From a virus: DNA of 64,000 nucleotides. Positions 1 to 6,331 of this stretch are shown here, piece after piece. How positions within the stretch are numbered: the stretch's first letter is position 1; each line of letters starts with the position of its first letter. The stretch spans positions 1 to 64,000 of the IMG/VR virus record IMGVR_UViG_3300034175_000017. The stretch is one strand, 5' to 3'. Both the position numbers and the translations under genes were made by a program. The notes under the pieces are model-generated. The model made no database searches, was not told the origin of the DNA, and saw only the letters and a list, made by a program, of their open reading frames with translations.

Positions 1-390
1 AGCAGTGCAAGCGTAGTGGATGCCCTTACCCTCGAAAGGGATCGCCCAATCAGGGCGATTGTAATGAGCACCGCACGCCAGAATGAGCGAACGAGTTGAG
101 AGCCGAGTGCCGCAGTCGAGGTGAACCTCAAAACCGTCACGCAGCCGATCAACCGTGCCCTCATGGATCATTGCGCCGAACTTCTTGGCTTGCTTGCAGG
201 CACGCTCGGTCAAGTTGGGACCGCTGATGCCGTCAGGAAAGCCAAGGAAGTTCTCGATGCGAGAGGAAGTGCCAGCCTGCCCGCCAATGTGGTTGGCAAT
301 GAGAAGCGTTTCGAGGCCCTCACAGGCGGCGTTCACTGCGGCAGACAGGCCCGCAGGCCCGCCGCCGATAATCACTACGTCGTATGGCAT
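1..390 (-). CDS. Thioredoxin-reductase-like FAD-dependent oxidoreductase, N-terminal part (3' end outside window)
   Basis: I translated this reading frame directly; it has no stop inside the window and runs off base 1, so only the first 130 residues are visible. It opens with a dinucleotide-binding glycine motif (VVIIGGGPAGLSAA), followed by GGQAG and the stretch RIENFLGFPDGISG, which together are characteristic of the thioredoxin-reductase family of flavoproteins. Such enzymes pass electrons from NADPH through FAD to a disulfide. Where canonical thioredoxin reductase has YCATC, this protein reads HYACTA, so the usual CxxC pair is not present in the visible part. The ATG overlaps the stop of the upstream CPGC gene (TGATG), implying coupled translation. 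It could be another member of the pyridine-nucleotide disulfide oxidoreductase class. Confidence 0.85.
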   Translation of the reverse strand, partial: MPYDVVIIGGGPAGLSAAVNAACEGLETLLIANHIGGQAGTSSRIENFLGFPDGISGPNLTERACKQAKKFGAMIHEGTVDRLRDGFEVHLDCGTRLSTRSLILACGAHYNRPDWAIPFEGKGIHYACTA

Positions 391-743
391 CACGCCTCCT
401 CAATGTCGCAGGGGTCCAGAAGGACGGTGATTTCTTCGGTCAAGCCCATTTCAGGGTTCTTGAGTAGAAGGTCGAACGCATTCCGCATCGAGCGGGCGAG
501 TTCGGTGCGGGACTGATTGTTGGCGTCAGCGAGGGTCAACATCATGTTGAACCCTGCGACCATGTAACAGCCGGGGCACAGGTCCTGATCGACACGCTGT
601 GCAGGGGTGCGCTCCCCCTGATACTCGTCACGCATCCGACGCTCAAGGTGCTCGGCAATGCGAACACCCATGACGGCACGCTGGCCGTCGTCAATGTGGA
701 TGAGTTGGGGCTTGCCACCGTAAACGCGGGTATCGGCAATCAT
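390..743 (-). CDS. Small protein with CPGC motif, possible redox partner
   Basis: A 117-residue soluble protein of unknown family. Cysteines 56 and 59 form a CPGC motif (DLCPGCY), and a third cysteine lies near the C-terminus (DPCDIEEA). The start chosen is the ATG preceded by AGAGAGG at good spacing; a longer GTG-started form is possible. It ends exactly where the flavoprotein gene begins, in a TGATG overlap, so the two are cotranslated. CxxC pairs occur in thioredoxin-like redox proteins and in metal-binding proteins; the pairing with a thioredoxin-reductase-like enzyme makes a redox role attractive, but that is inference. No thioredoxin fold signature such as WCGPC is present. Confidence 0.75.
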   Translation of the reverse strand: MIADTRVYGGKPQLIHIDDGQRAVMGVRIAEHLERRMRDEYQGERTPAQRVDQDLCPGCYMVAGFNMMLTLADANNQSRTELARSMRNAFDLLLKNPEMGLTEEITVLLDPCDIEEA

Positions 744-812
744 TGGGATATTCCTCTCTTGGGTTTGCACAACGTAGTGCGAAAGGTTGATCTGAACAGG
801 GTGAAAGGTGGA

Positions 813-827
813 GATTACTTAGTATGT
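813..827. promoter_or_regulatory. Copy D of near-palindromic AGTA motif
   Basis: GATTACTTAGTATGT lies between two minus-strand genes and touches the stop codon of the upstream one. It is the weakest copy of the TATTACTNAGTAWTA-like motif found at five other positions in the window. Confidence 0.3.
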
Positions 828-1009
828 TAGAAAAAGCCCTCCCCAATGACGTATGCCGTTCCCAAAAGAATGACGGCAACGATGCCCACCAACACGCCGG
901 GGTGGACAAGTGGGAGAACGAACGCAAAGAACGTGCTGACCGCTACGCCGATCAGTCCGATCACGAACAGCACGACTAGGCCGAGAAGTATGGCAAGAAT
1001 GGTTTTCAT
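827..1009 (-). CDS. Small membrane protein (60 aa)
   Basis: Sixty residues, almost entirely hydrophobic, with two predicted membrane segments (about residues 3-29 and 33-55: ILAILLGLVVLFVIGLIGVA, then VLVGIVAVILLGTAYVIG). The ATG overlaps the stop of the upstream zinc-ribbon gene in an ATGA junction, which fixes the start; a longer in-frame extension upstream would overlap that gene fully and is rejected. No family recognised. Small hydrophobic early phage proteins often act on the host envelope, but nothing in the sequence shows that here. Confidence 0.75.
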   Translation of the reverse strand: MKTILAILLGLVVLFVIGLIGVAVSTFFAFVLPLVHPGVLVGIVAVILLGTAYVIGEGFF

Positions 1010-1248
1010 CCGAAAGCCCTCATGAGTGCTGCGAAAATGAGGTCGCGCTCCTCTTGCCGATTGGCAGTGAACTTCATACGCTGCTCGTCGCCGCAGCGGG
1101 GGCACTGGTGGCCCTCGTCAAACGTCGCATCGCTCTGCTGCACGTCGTCCTCGTTGTGCTTCCACACAGTGCCGCAGGAGTTGCACTTGTGCTTGTGCTC
1201 ATTGTGTCCAACGCGATGGTCTGCGTCACACAGTTGGTTCACGCTCAT
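1006..1248 (-). CDS. Zinc-ribbon protein (80 aa)
   Basis: Eighty residues with two CxxC knuckles (KCNSCG near residue 22 and QCPRCG near residue 49) about 27 residues apart, plus several histidines at the N-terminus (HRVGHNEHKHK). This is the pattern of a four-cysteine zinc ribbon, a fold used for nucleic-acid or protein binding. A Shine-Dalgarno AGGAA precedes the ATG. It overlaps the small membrane gene downstream by four bases. The binding partner cannot be told from sequence. Confidence 0.8.
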   Translation of the reverse strand: MSVNQLCDADHRVGHNEHKHKCNSCGTVWKHNEDDVQQSDATFDEGHQCPRCGDEQRMKFTANRQEERDLIFAALMRAFG

Positions 1249-1260
1249 TGGAATGTTCCT

Positions 1261-1398
1261 TTACTTTAGGAGGGCGTTGTCGCGGACATACACGGTCGCA
1301 CCGGGCAGTCCTTCGGTGATGACGGCCAAGGCACGCTTAGCCTTCAATTCTGCCTGCACAGGGCGGGCGCGGAGGTTGGGGACGTGGGACTTGAACAT
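1261..1398 (-). CDS. Very small protein of unknown function (45 aa)
   Basis: A 45-residue reading frame beginning MFKSHVPNLRARPVQ and ending VYVRDNALLK. It sits one base after the stop of the upstream gene and 12 bases before the downstream start, filling the only space between them, which argues that it is real. The protein is basic at the N-terminus with an alternating hydrophobic C-terminal part. No family recognised. Weak Shine-Dalgarno, so translation probably depends on coupling to the upstream gene. Confidence 0.6.
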   Translation of the reverse strand: MFKSHVPNLRARPVQAELKAKRALAVITEGLPGATVYVRDNALLK

Positions 1399-1399
1399 A

Positions 1400-1606
1400 T
1401 TATTTCGGCTCCAGAGTTACGAAGTCCCTGCCATATCGAATGACAAGGCGTTCGCCGTTCCAATTTCGGACGCGACGGATTTCGCGCCCGAGTTGTGTGT
1501 TGTCGTGAACCATGCGGATCACCATGTCGTAGGCAATCAGCTTGGCCTTATCGAGCGTGTTGCGGTTGACCTCACGACCGAGAAGCGTCTCCGTTAGACG
1601 GAACAT
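1400..1606 (-). CDS. Hypothetical protein (68 aa)
   Basis: Sixty-eight residues starting MFRLTETLLGREVNRN, with a basic, charged second half (REIRRVRNWNGERLVIRYGRD). The start was chosen because AAGGAG lies seven bases upstream of this ATG; a longer frame extending into the upstream gene is a shadow. Its 5' end overlaps the upstream gene by 35 bases. The helix-then-strand pattern is like many small phage proteins of unknown function; no motif was recognised. Confidence 0.75.
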   Translation of the reverse strand: MFRLTETLLGREVNRNTLDKAKLIAYDMVIRMVHDNTQLGREIRRVRNWNGERLVIRYGRDFVTLEPK

Positions 1607-1907
1607 TGAACAACTCCTTGATTTTAAGGAAGCCCTCGCGCTGCTCAATCTTGGCACGGTAGCGTTCCATGCGTCGAACAGCGTGGAAGATGCGAAGGGC
1701 ATCGAACACGCCAAGCATAATCTTGGGCTTGCCTTGCCACTGTCGGCCAAACTCGACGTATGGTTCCTGTCGTGCTTTGCCGGTGAACACCGTGATGTGT
1801 GGCTCGATGTTCTCCTTCGTGTAGAAGTAGGGCCTGTCGCCCGTCCACTTTTCGGGTTCGTGTCGCAGCATGGCGACGACGATGCTAATCGCTGGGTTGA
1901 ATATCAT
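1572..1907 (-). CDS. Hypothetical protein (111 aa)
   Basis: A 111-residue soluble protein, rich in aromatic and charged residues (WTGDRPYFYTKENIEPH; RRMERYRAKIEQREGFLKIK). The C-terminal third looks helical and possibly coiled. It starts 22 bases inside the end of the upstream gene and overlaps the next gene by 35 bases, so it belongs to the same operon. No catalytic motif or known family was recognised. Confidence 0.75.
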   Translation of the reverse strand: MIFNPAISIVVAMLRHEPEKWTGDRPYFYTKENIEPHITVFTGKARQEPYVEFGRQWQGKPKIMLGVFDALRIFHAVRRMERYRAKIEQREGFLKIKELFNVPSNGDASRS

Positions 1908-2313
1908 AAAGGGACCTCACGATTTTGACCATGTAGTCGATTGCTGCATCGAGCGTGAGAGCAGGGGCTTCGATCAGCCACGCATATTGCCACGCTTCGT
2001 CGGGCATAACAGGTGGCCAGATGGTTGCCTTGAACGCTGGCACACCGCCGACTCTTCCACGCTTGGCGATACCGATTTCTTCCCACGTTGGACGGCTTGG
2101 AACGGGGATATAGCTCTCCGTTTGGCCGTCCCACGTCCGACGAAAGCCGGGGCGTATTACTGCACTTCTCCATGCATTTGACTTGCCGCTAAGGGCGTTG
2201 GTGAAGTGAATTAGGTAAGTGTCCTTACCAATTACTTCGTGGGACCTGATGAATACTTGCCGCTCTTGGTAGTATCCATAAGGGATGAGGCCACTTTCAG
2301 GTAGTGTGAGCAT
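1885..2313 (-). CDS. Hypothetical protein (142 aa)
   Basis: A 142-residue protein with a beta-rich N-terminal part (YGYYQERQVFIRSHEVIGKD, YLIHFTNAL) and a tryptophan-rich middle (DEAWQYAWLIEAP). A strong GGGAGAAG precedes the ATG. It overlaps its neighbours at both ends (17 bases upstream, 23 downstream). No family recognised. Confidence 0.75.
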   Translation of the reverse strand: MLTLPESGLIPYGYYQERQVFIRSHEVIGKDTYLIHFTNALSGKSNAWRSAVIRPGFRRTWDGQTESYIPVPSRPTWEEIGIAKRGRVGGVPAFKATIWPPVMPDEAWQYAWLIEAPALTLDAAIDYMVKIVRSLYDIQPSD

Positions 2314-2491
2314 CGACTTCTCCCGATAAACGCACCACCACGCACTGCGGATTGGGGATGCGGAGCAGATCGCCGGGGTGCATCAGTGCAAGCCGAGCGA
2401 ACGTTGGTGCCCAATCCCATGCAGGAGCAATTGCTTGCGCTGCACGGGTGGCGTTGTCGTAGATGTGGCCGTTGATGAGATACTTACGCAT
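2297..2491 (-). CDS. Hypothetical protein (64 aa)
   Basis: Sixty-four residues, beginning MRKYLINGHIYDNATRAAQ. The ATG lies inside the last codons of the upstream 97-residue gene, and the end overlaps the next gene by 17 bases. The middle (WAPTFARLALMHPGDLLRIP) could form a helix-turn. No recognised family. Confidence 0.7.
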   Translation of the reverse strand: MRKYLINGHIYDNATRAAQAIAPAWDWAPTFARLALMHPGDLLRIPNPQCVVVRLSGEVDAHTT

Positions 2492-2777
2492 CTTCGGAGA
2501 CCTTGATACCTTTCAGCATGTTGATGAAGTTTTGGTCGGCCTTGCCTTCGTCCTTGACGAGGCGTTGGAAGTTCTTCGCAGCCCACGAAGCGCGAGGCTT
2601 GTCAGGCCGACCCGGATACTCGGCCAGATAGAACACGGTCTGGCCCATGATGGTGTCGCTGCCGATCACCGTGACGATTTCGCCGTAGTTGGGCGCGGCG
2701 TAGGAGACGGGCTTGAGGTTGTAGACGTTGACCCATGCACCCTTCTTGATGCACACCATTTTCTGTTCACTTGCCAT
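2484..2777 (-). CDS. Hypothetical SH3-like protein (97 aa)
   Basis: Ninety-seven residues. The first 60 alternate short hydrophobic strands with glycine and proline turns (CIKKGAWVNVYNL, YGEIVTVIGSD, VFYLAEYPGRP), a pattern seen in SH3-like small barrels, followed by a charged helical tail (KNFQRLVKDEGKADQNF). The fold suggestion is by eye only. Translationally coupled to both neighbours. Function unknown. Confidence 0.75.
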   Translation of the reverse strand: MASEQKMVCIKKGAWVNVYNLKPVSYAAPNYGEIVTVIGSDTIMGQTVFYLAEYPGRPDKPRASWAAKNFQRLVKDEGKADQNFINMLKGIKVSEDA

Positions 2778-3156
2778 TGTCGAGCACCTCCGTGTTCAGG
2801 CCATAAGCATTCGCAATGCTACGAGCGCCGGGGATGAGCCGAGTGAGGAAGTCCTCGGGCACGTTTGCGGCGTTGTCGTGAGCGTGCTGGATGCGCTTAG
2901 CCAGTTCCAGTTCGAGACCTTCGGAAGGTAGGCCAGCCGCTTCCCGAAGTTCCTTGTTAAAGTCGCTGGCGAAGCCGCCAACAAGCAGGTTCTCGAACTC
3001 GGGGCGGTAGAGTTCGTCAGGGATAAGCTGCCCGACGCCGCACTTGAGGCCCGTTTCCGTGCGGTAGCTGCACATGCCATTGGCGTTGAGGGCAGGGGCA
3101 CCTTGGGCAATCACACCTGAGACGGCGGTGTCGAAGATTTCTTGAAGTGAGCGCAT
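2767..3156 (-). CDS. Hypothetical protein (129 aa)
   Basis: A soluble protein of about 129 residues, mostly helical, with two cysteines in the first third (NGMCSYRTETGLKCGVG) and an acidic central part. The start at 3156 (MRSLQEIF) is nine bases from an AAGGG ribosome site; an alternative ATG at 3165 overlaps the upstream stop in an ATGA junction and adds three residues. I recall similar phage proteins annotated only as hypothetical. Function unknown. Confidence 0.7.
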   Translation of the reverse strand: MRSLQEIFDTAVSGVIAQGAPALNANGMCSYRTETGLKCGVGQLIPDELYRPEFENLLVGGFASDFNKELREAAGLPSEGLELELAKRIQHAHDNAANVPEDFLTRLIPGARSIANAYGLNTEVLDNGK

Positions 3157-3161
3157 GTTGT

Positions 3162-3374
3162 TCATCCCTTGTGGATTGGGCACAAGCAGCCTGCCTGCTT
3201 GAACCGCTTGCGTTGCGAGGCGAAGATCACGCGGGAACGTGCCGTTCCATCGGCATGACCGGGGCGAGCGGCGCGGGCACCCTCAACCGTATCGAAGGTG
3301 CGGGCTAACTCGCCCCACGTTCCATCCGGTTGGAGTGCCATGCCGTCATTTTGGACGACGACGTATAAGCTCAT
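3162..3374 (-). CDS. Hypothetical protein (70 aa)
   Basis: Seventy residues (MSLYVVVQNDG start). The basic C-terminal half (RSRVIFASQRKRFKQAGCLC) carries two cysteines. It begins inside the last 29 bases of the kinase-like gene. A much longer frame runs upstream through that gene, but it is an antisense-like shadow in composition, so the short form is preferred. Function unknown. Confidence 0.6.
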   Translation of the reverse strand: MSLYVVVQNDGMALQPDGTWGELARTFDTVEGARAARPGHADGTARSRVIFASQRKRFKQAGCLCPIHKG

Positions 3375-4374
3375 TGTTCGCTTTCTGGATGAGGTGATTG
3401 TGAGGGCGAAACTTGGGTGGCTTAGAAGGCTTCCGCAAGGTAGCCACGTCACGGAGGAAGACTTCGACGCCCCCGAAGTTCTCCAGAGCATTGCGGCGAG
3501 CAACTTCGCGGTCCATGCGGGCAAGTGCCTGCACTTGGCGAGCGTGTTCAGCAACGCCAAACTCCCGACGAACAGGCACGATAACTTCAGCACCACGCCG
3601 AGCCATTGCGATCATTTCGTCGTGCATGAGGTTAGCGAAGCGGCCAGCCTGCGGCCTGCCCACGAACTCACCGCCAAACCCGACAAGCTCAACGCAAGGG
3701 TTCTCGTCAACGAACGCCTTGCCAAGGTCACGCGCAGTGATGGTATCGCACCATCCCCAACCCGCAGGCTTGGGAGGGCCAAACATCTGTGGGGCGTCCT
3801 TGAGTTGGTCAGAGCCATACCCAAGGCCGTGAAAGCTTGAGCATGGGTCTGTAATGACCAGTTGGTCGCCACGCATCATGCAGTTGCGGTCCGCAACGTC
3901 GTTGAAGTTGCGAGCACCGAACCCACGGATTAGTTCTTGCAGTTCCGGGTAGGGGTGGACGATTGCTCCACGCTTGGCGTCGTAGATTTGGTCAATCAGG
4001 CTGTTGAGTTCGTCACGTCGAGGGTGGTAACGAACCTCTGTGAGTTTTTCGAGCACATAGATCGTGCAGCCGTTAAGCTTGATCTTGGCCCGGATGCGGG
4101 GGGCGAACGGATTTGTGGTGGTCATGCAGTAGTCTGCATAAGCGGCGTAGGCTTCGTCGCCGTTGTTGCAGTCCAGCTTCATCACCCACTTGGAGTTGAT
4201 GGGGTAGACCTTGCTGAAATGGCCCTCACCCAAATAGCTCACGCCGAGCACGTCGCACAACTTCTGCATCCGGGTGCGAAACTCGCCGTTGTAAATGTAG
4301 GAGGTGGCGTTGGGGTCGAAATACTTTGCCGGATTGGCGTAGTAGTCCTTAGCGAGCGAAATAATTTTGGACAC
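3346..4374 (-). CDS. Protein-kinase-like protein (342 aa)
   Basis: Residues about 44-180 show the landmarks of the protein-kinase fold in order: a glycine-rich loop (YLGEGHFSKVY, residues 47-57), a lysine in a VMKL context (Lys66), an acidic residue at 74, a hinge-like IYVLEKL, a catalytic-loop D-x4-N (FNDVADRNCMM, Asp159 and Asn164) and a metal-binding aspartate in VITDP (Asp176). This matches the reduced kinase domains of phage proteins such as T7 gp0.7, which phosphorylate host targets early in infection. The C-terminal 160 residues are basic and unrecognised. The protein is in the middle of the small early-type operon and overlaps both neighbours. Activity and target are inference; all catalytic residues look intact. 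Confidence 0.75.
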   Translation of the reverse strand: MSKIISLAKDYYANPAKYFDPNATSYIYNGEFRTRMQKLCDVLGVSYLGEGHFSKVYPINSKWVMKLDCNNGDEAYAAYADYCMTTTNPFAPRIRAKIKLNGCTIYVLEKLTEVRYHPRRDELNSLIDQIYDAKRGAIVHPYPELQELIRGFGARNFNDVADRNCMMRGDQLVITDPCSSFHGLGYGSDQLKDAPQMFGPPKPAGWGWCDTITARDLGKAFVDENPCVELVGFGGEFVGRPQAGRFANLMHDEMIAMARRGAEVIVPVRREFGVAEHARQVQALARMDREVARRNALENFGGVEVFLRDVATLRKPSKPPKFRPHNHLIQKANNELIRRRPK

Positions 4375-4549
4375 GGAGAATCTCCAGCGATTGAGGCTCA
4401 GGGTCAGTGACTATGGGAGCGAAGAAGCATTCCGAGCGGCGCGGCTTGCGGCCAAGCTTGCCCGATAAGTGCTCCACGGCCTCCAGTTGGGAGAGGCCGT
4501 AGCCGGTGGTCCCGCAGGGGGTGGTGACTTGGTAGGCGACAATACGCAT
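4349..4549 (-). CDS. Hypothetical protein (66 aa)
   Basis: Sixty-six residues beginning MRIVAYQVTTPCG, preceded by GGAGAG at good spacing. The first 20 residues suggest two short strands; the rest is charged (KLGRKPRRSECFF). It overlaps the kinase-like gene by 26 bases. A second frame (4411-4629) covers most of the same DNA; I prefer this one because of its ribosome site. Function unknown. Confidence 0.65.
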   Translation of the reverse strand: MRIVAYQVTTPCGTTGYGLSQLEAVEHLSGKLGRKPRRSECFFAPIVTDPEPQSLEILRVQNYFAR

Positions 4550-4629
4550 ATCGACTCTCCGATGGAAAGGGCACGCCGTGCAGCGATTGCGACGGCTGCG
4601 TGGGGGTATGTGATGTTGGTGTATTTCAC
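4411..4629 (-). CDS. Possible overlapping small gene, GTG start
   Basis: A GTG at 4629 overlaps the stop of the upstream membrane gene in a GTGA junction and opens a 72-residue frame whose first 30 residues (YPHAAVAIAARRALSIGE) look like a real helix. After position 4549 it lies entirely inside the other small gene in a different frame and becomes low-complexity (proline, serine, alanine). It fills an otherwise empty 77-base gap. It may be real, or only its start may be. Confidence 0.3.
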   Translation of the reverse strand: MKYTNITYPHAAVAIAARRALSIGESICVLSPTKSPPPAGPPATASPNWRPWSTYRASLAASRAARNASSLP

Positions 4630-4916
4630 CCAAGCTTGCTTTCGTAATAGATGCCGACCAGCACCGAGATTGCGATCAGGGCGGTGAAGCCCATGAATGC
4701 GAACCCGAAGAAGATGGTCGTCCACACCGAGTTGAACAGGAAGGCGAGTGCGAAAAACACAGCGCAGATCGCGGCCACGAACGAGAACACGAATGCCAGT
4801 TCACCGGCAGTGCGAACGCGTCGCGCATTCCGATAGTCGGCCTTGTCGTCATTGAGCATGGCCAAGCTGTTGTAGTGCTCCTCATTGAGGCGGCGGCGAA
4901 GGTCTTTGCGGTCCAT
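4626..4916 (-). CDS. Small membrane protein (96 aa)
   Basis: Ninety-six residues: a charged cytoplasmic-looking N-terminal third (MDRKDLRRRLNEEHYNS), then two membrane helices (about residues 39-63 and 67-90). The start overlaps the upstream stop (TAATGG), so this ATG is well supported; the long frame upstream is a shadow of the preceding gene. It lies in a run of three consecutive membrane or very small proteins. Function unknown. Confidence 0.75.
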   Translation of the reverse strand: MDRKDLRRRLNEEHYNSLAMLNDDKADYRNARRVRTAGELAFVFSFVAAICAVFFALAFLFNSVWTTIFFGFAFMGFTALIAISVLVGIYYESKLG

Positions 4917-5089
4917 TACTGGTGGTCCTTGATGATGATGGTCAGCATGGAGACGGGCACGCTGACGAGGAAAGCCATGATAAGCGGCATATAGCCATAC
5001 TCGCCAAGCTCGAACGTCATGAAGGAAAGGGCGACCAACGCCACAGCGAGCAGAGTGACCACAATGGTCAGGGCCAGTGCAATTCTCAT
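4916..5089 (-). CDS. Small membrane protein (57 aa)
   Basis: Fifty-seven residues with two hydrophobic helices (IALALTIVVTLLAVALVALS and MPLIMAFLVSVPVSMLTIII) separated by a short acidic loop. The ATG overlaps the upstream stop (ATGA) and its own stop overlaps the next start (TAATG). Probably acts in the inner membrane with its neighbour; no family recognised. Confidence 0.7.
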   Translation of the reverse strand: MRIALALTIVVTLLAVALVALSFMTFELGEYGYMPLIMAFLVSVPVSMLTIIIKDHQ

Positions 5090-5235
5090 TTGATGTTCGC
5101 CTCAATGCGGTTGCGCTCTGCCGCGATTGCCCGAATGGCGTCGGGGCAGATAACGTGGGTGGAGTTCTTGAGCAGATCAGTCAGGGCGAGCACTACGCGC
5201 TGGCAGTCCGCTTTGTCAGACGGGTGCATTGCCAT
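5086..5235 (-). CDS. Very small protein (49 aa)
   Basis: Forty-nine residues (MAMHPSDKADCQRVV start) with two cysteines and a helical C-terminus. A clear GGAGAA precedes the ATG. Coupled to the membrane gene by an ATGA overlap. Function unknown. Confidence 0.65.
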   Translation of the reverse strand: MAMHPSDKADCQRVVLALTDLLKNSTHVICPDAIRAIAAERNRIEANIK

Positions 5236-5392
5236 TGTTGTTCTCCAATGAAAACAGTGGACGAGACCACAGCTTGCAAAGCCGGTAGTTGAGCCGCTAC
5301 CGGACGGCACTTAAACATTTATGCAAAAGCGCGCTTGCGCTGCGGGTTACATTGTCCGTCTCCTTTTGGCCGTCGCACTCGGCTTTGGGGTG
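5236..5392. other. Short noncoding gap with small hairpins
   Basis: About 157 bases between two minus-strand genes. It contains an inverted repeat CCGGTAG/CTACCGG (5282-5303, 8-base loop) and a weaker GCGC stem near 5329-5340. Neither has a clear U-tract. It may be a leader or partial terminator; no gene was seen. Confidence 0.35.
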
Positions 5393-5602
5393 TTAGCCCC
5401 GCACGCACCAACGGTCGTCGGTCATGCGGAGAACTTCTTTCCATTCGCCATTGGGTAGGGCGATGTCGGAAATCTTGGAGGTGACTTGGACGCAGCCCAA
5501 GCGTTGGGATTCGGTGGGGAGCAGTTCTGAACCCATCCAAAAGAGGCCAGCCAGCAGTGTGGCATACATGGAGAGGGCGAGTAGGATGTTGGGGTAGCGC
5601 AT
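5393..5602 (-). CDS. Membrane-anchored small protein (69 aa)
   Basis: Sixty-nine residues: an N-terminal hydrophobic segment (YPNILLALSMYATLLAGLFW, residues 3-22) that could be a signal anchor, then about 45 polar residues with two cysteines (RLGCVQV, DDRWCVRG). The ATG has an AAGGAG ribosome site and is the first gene after the long AT-rich leader at 5603-5839, so it is probably the head of an operon. Function unknown. Confidence 0.7.
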   Translation of the reverse strand: MRYPNILLALSMYATLLAGLFWMGSELLPTESQRLGCVQVTSKISDIALPNGEWKEVLRMTDDRWCVRG

Positions 5603-5618
5603 GGGATAACTCCTTGAG

Positions 5619-5653
5619 TTAAGTGACCAGCGCGGGCAGGGCTGGTCACTTAA
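5619..5653. repeat. Perfect 13-bp inverted repeat in leader
   Basis: TTAAGTGACCAGC (5619-5631) and GCTGGTCACTTAA (5641-5653) form a perfect stem with a nine-base loop. It ends one to two bases from the AAGGAG ribosome site of the minus-strand gene starting at 5602, so in the transcript the hairpin would sit against the ribosome site. It could act as an operator, an RNA-binding-protein site or a stability element. Confidence 0.6.
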
Positions 5654-5703
5654 CACAAGTTAGTCCGAACCTCTCCAAAAGTTACAGACTGTTCATCCTA
5701 TAT

Positions 5704-5768
5704 ATACTCTCTTTTCTTATTATTACTTAGTATAAGAAGAAAAACAGATAAATGATAGAGAGAGTATA
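5704..5768. promoter_or_regulatory. AT-rich palindromic region with motif copy A
   Basis: A strongly AT-rich stretch in the 237-base gap between minus-strand genes. The outer arms ATACTCTCT and AGAGAGTAT are inverted repeats. Inside is TTTTCTTAT followed by TATTACTTAGTATAA (5712-5735), shared with copies at 17605-17628 (opposite strand) and 48062-48084. On the minus strand TATACT could serve as a -10 box for the operon starting at 5602. A role as promoter/operator is inference. Confidence 0.5.
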
Positions 5769-5839
5769 AAGACTCTTTTTTCGACCGAACCCATATTTGG
5801 AGGTGGCTGTTTTTCCCAAGAGTTGGCGTAATTTCCCAA

Positions 5840-6331
5840 CTATAGGGCTAATGCACCAAACGCAGCGGCCTGAACCGAGCGATTGCGGCGTCCAGCGGCA
5901 TTTGTGAGGCGGTTGACTTGTCCGTGCGACAGGCCCGTTAGTTTGGCGATATCCGATTGCTTCATCCCACGCTTCCGTAGCTCTAGGAGTGACATTCGGA
6001 CTACATCAGGCACCTTGCCTTTGGTCCACCCCCCATCCTTCATGGCCGCAAGTATGCCTAAGCCCTGATCTAGGCCCATGCACTCCACATTCCTGCGAAT
6101 AGGCTCGCTTGCCTCATCGCCTACATGGTCCCGCAGAAACAGATAGGCCCGGATTGTGGCGGGGGCCTTCCAATGCAGGATGTATCGGGCATGATCTAGC
6201 CCGATGCTCTCCACAAAGGCGACGAGTTCCAGCGCGTCCCACCAATCCAGATGCTTGAACCGGAAATATTGGGCAACGCGCCGGAACTTCTGTGACGCAT
6301 AGCGTTCAGCCGTGGGCAGCAACGCGTCCAT
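5840..6331 (-). CDS. Helix-turn-helix DNA-binding protein (163 aa)
   Basis: The C-terminal third carries a helix-turn-helix of the Cro/ParB type (MKQSDIAKLTGLSHGQVNRL, about residues 120-140) preceded by helical sequence with WW and many arginines. The start is uncertain: ATG at 6331 gives an overlap of 26 bases with the upstream gene like other junctions here, while 6367 and 6385 are also possible. It ends just before the AT-rich palindromic region and is the best candidate in this area for a regulator acting on it, though that is inference. Confidence 0.65.
   Translation of the reverse strand: MDALLPTAERYASQKFRRVAQYFRFKHLDWWDALELVAFVESIGLDHARYILHWKAPATIRAYLFLRDHVGDEASEPIRRNVECMGLDQGLGILAAMKDGGWTKGKVPDVVRMSLLELRKRGMKQSDIAKLTGLSHGQVNRLTNAAGRRNRSVQAAAFGALAL

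Noticed and set aside
5282-5303. CCGGTAG/CTACCGG hairpin as a rho-independent terminator
   Set aside because: No U-tract on either strand and only a seven-base stem; left as an unexplained hairpin.
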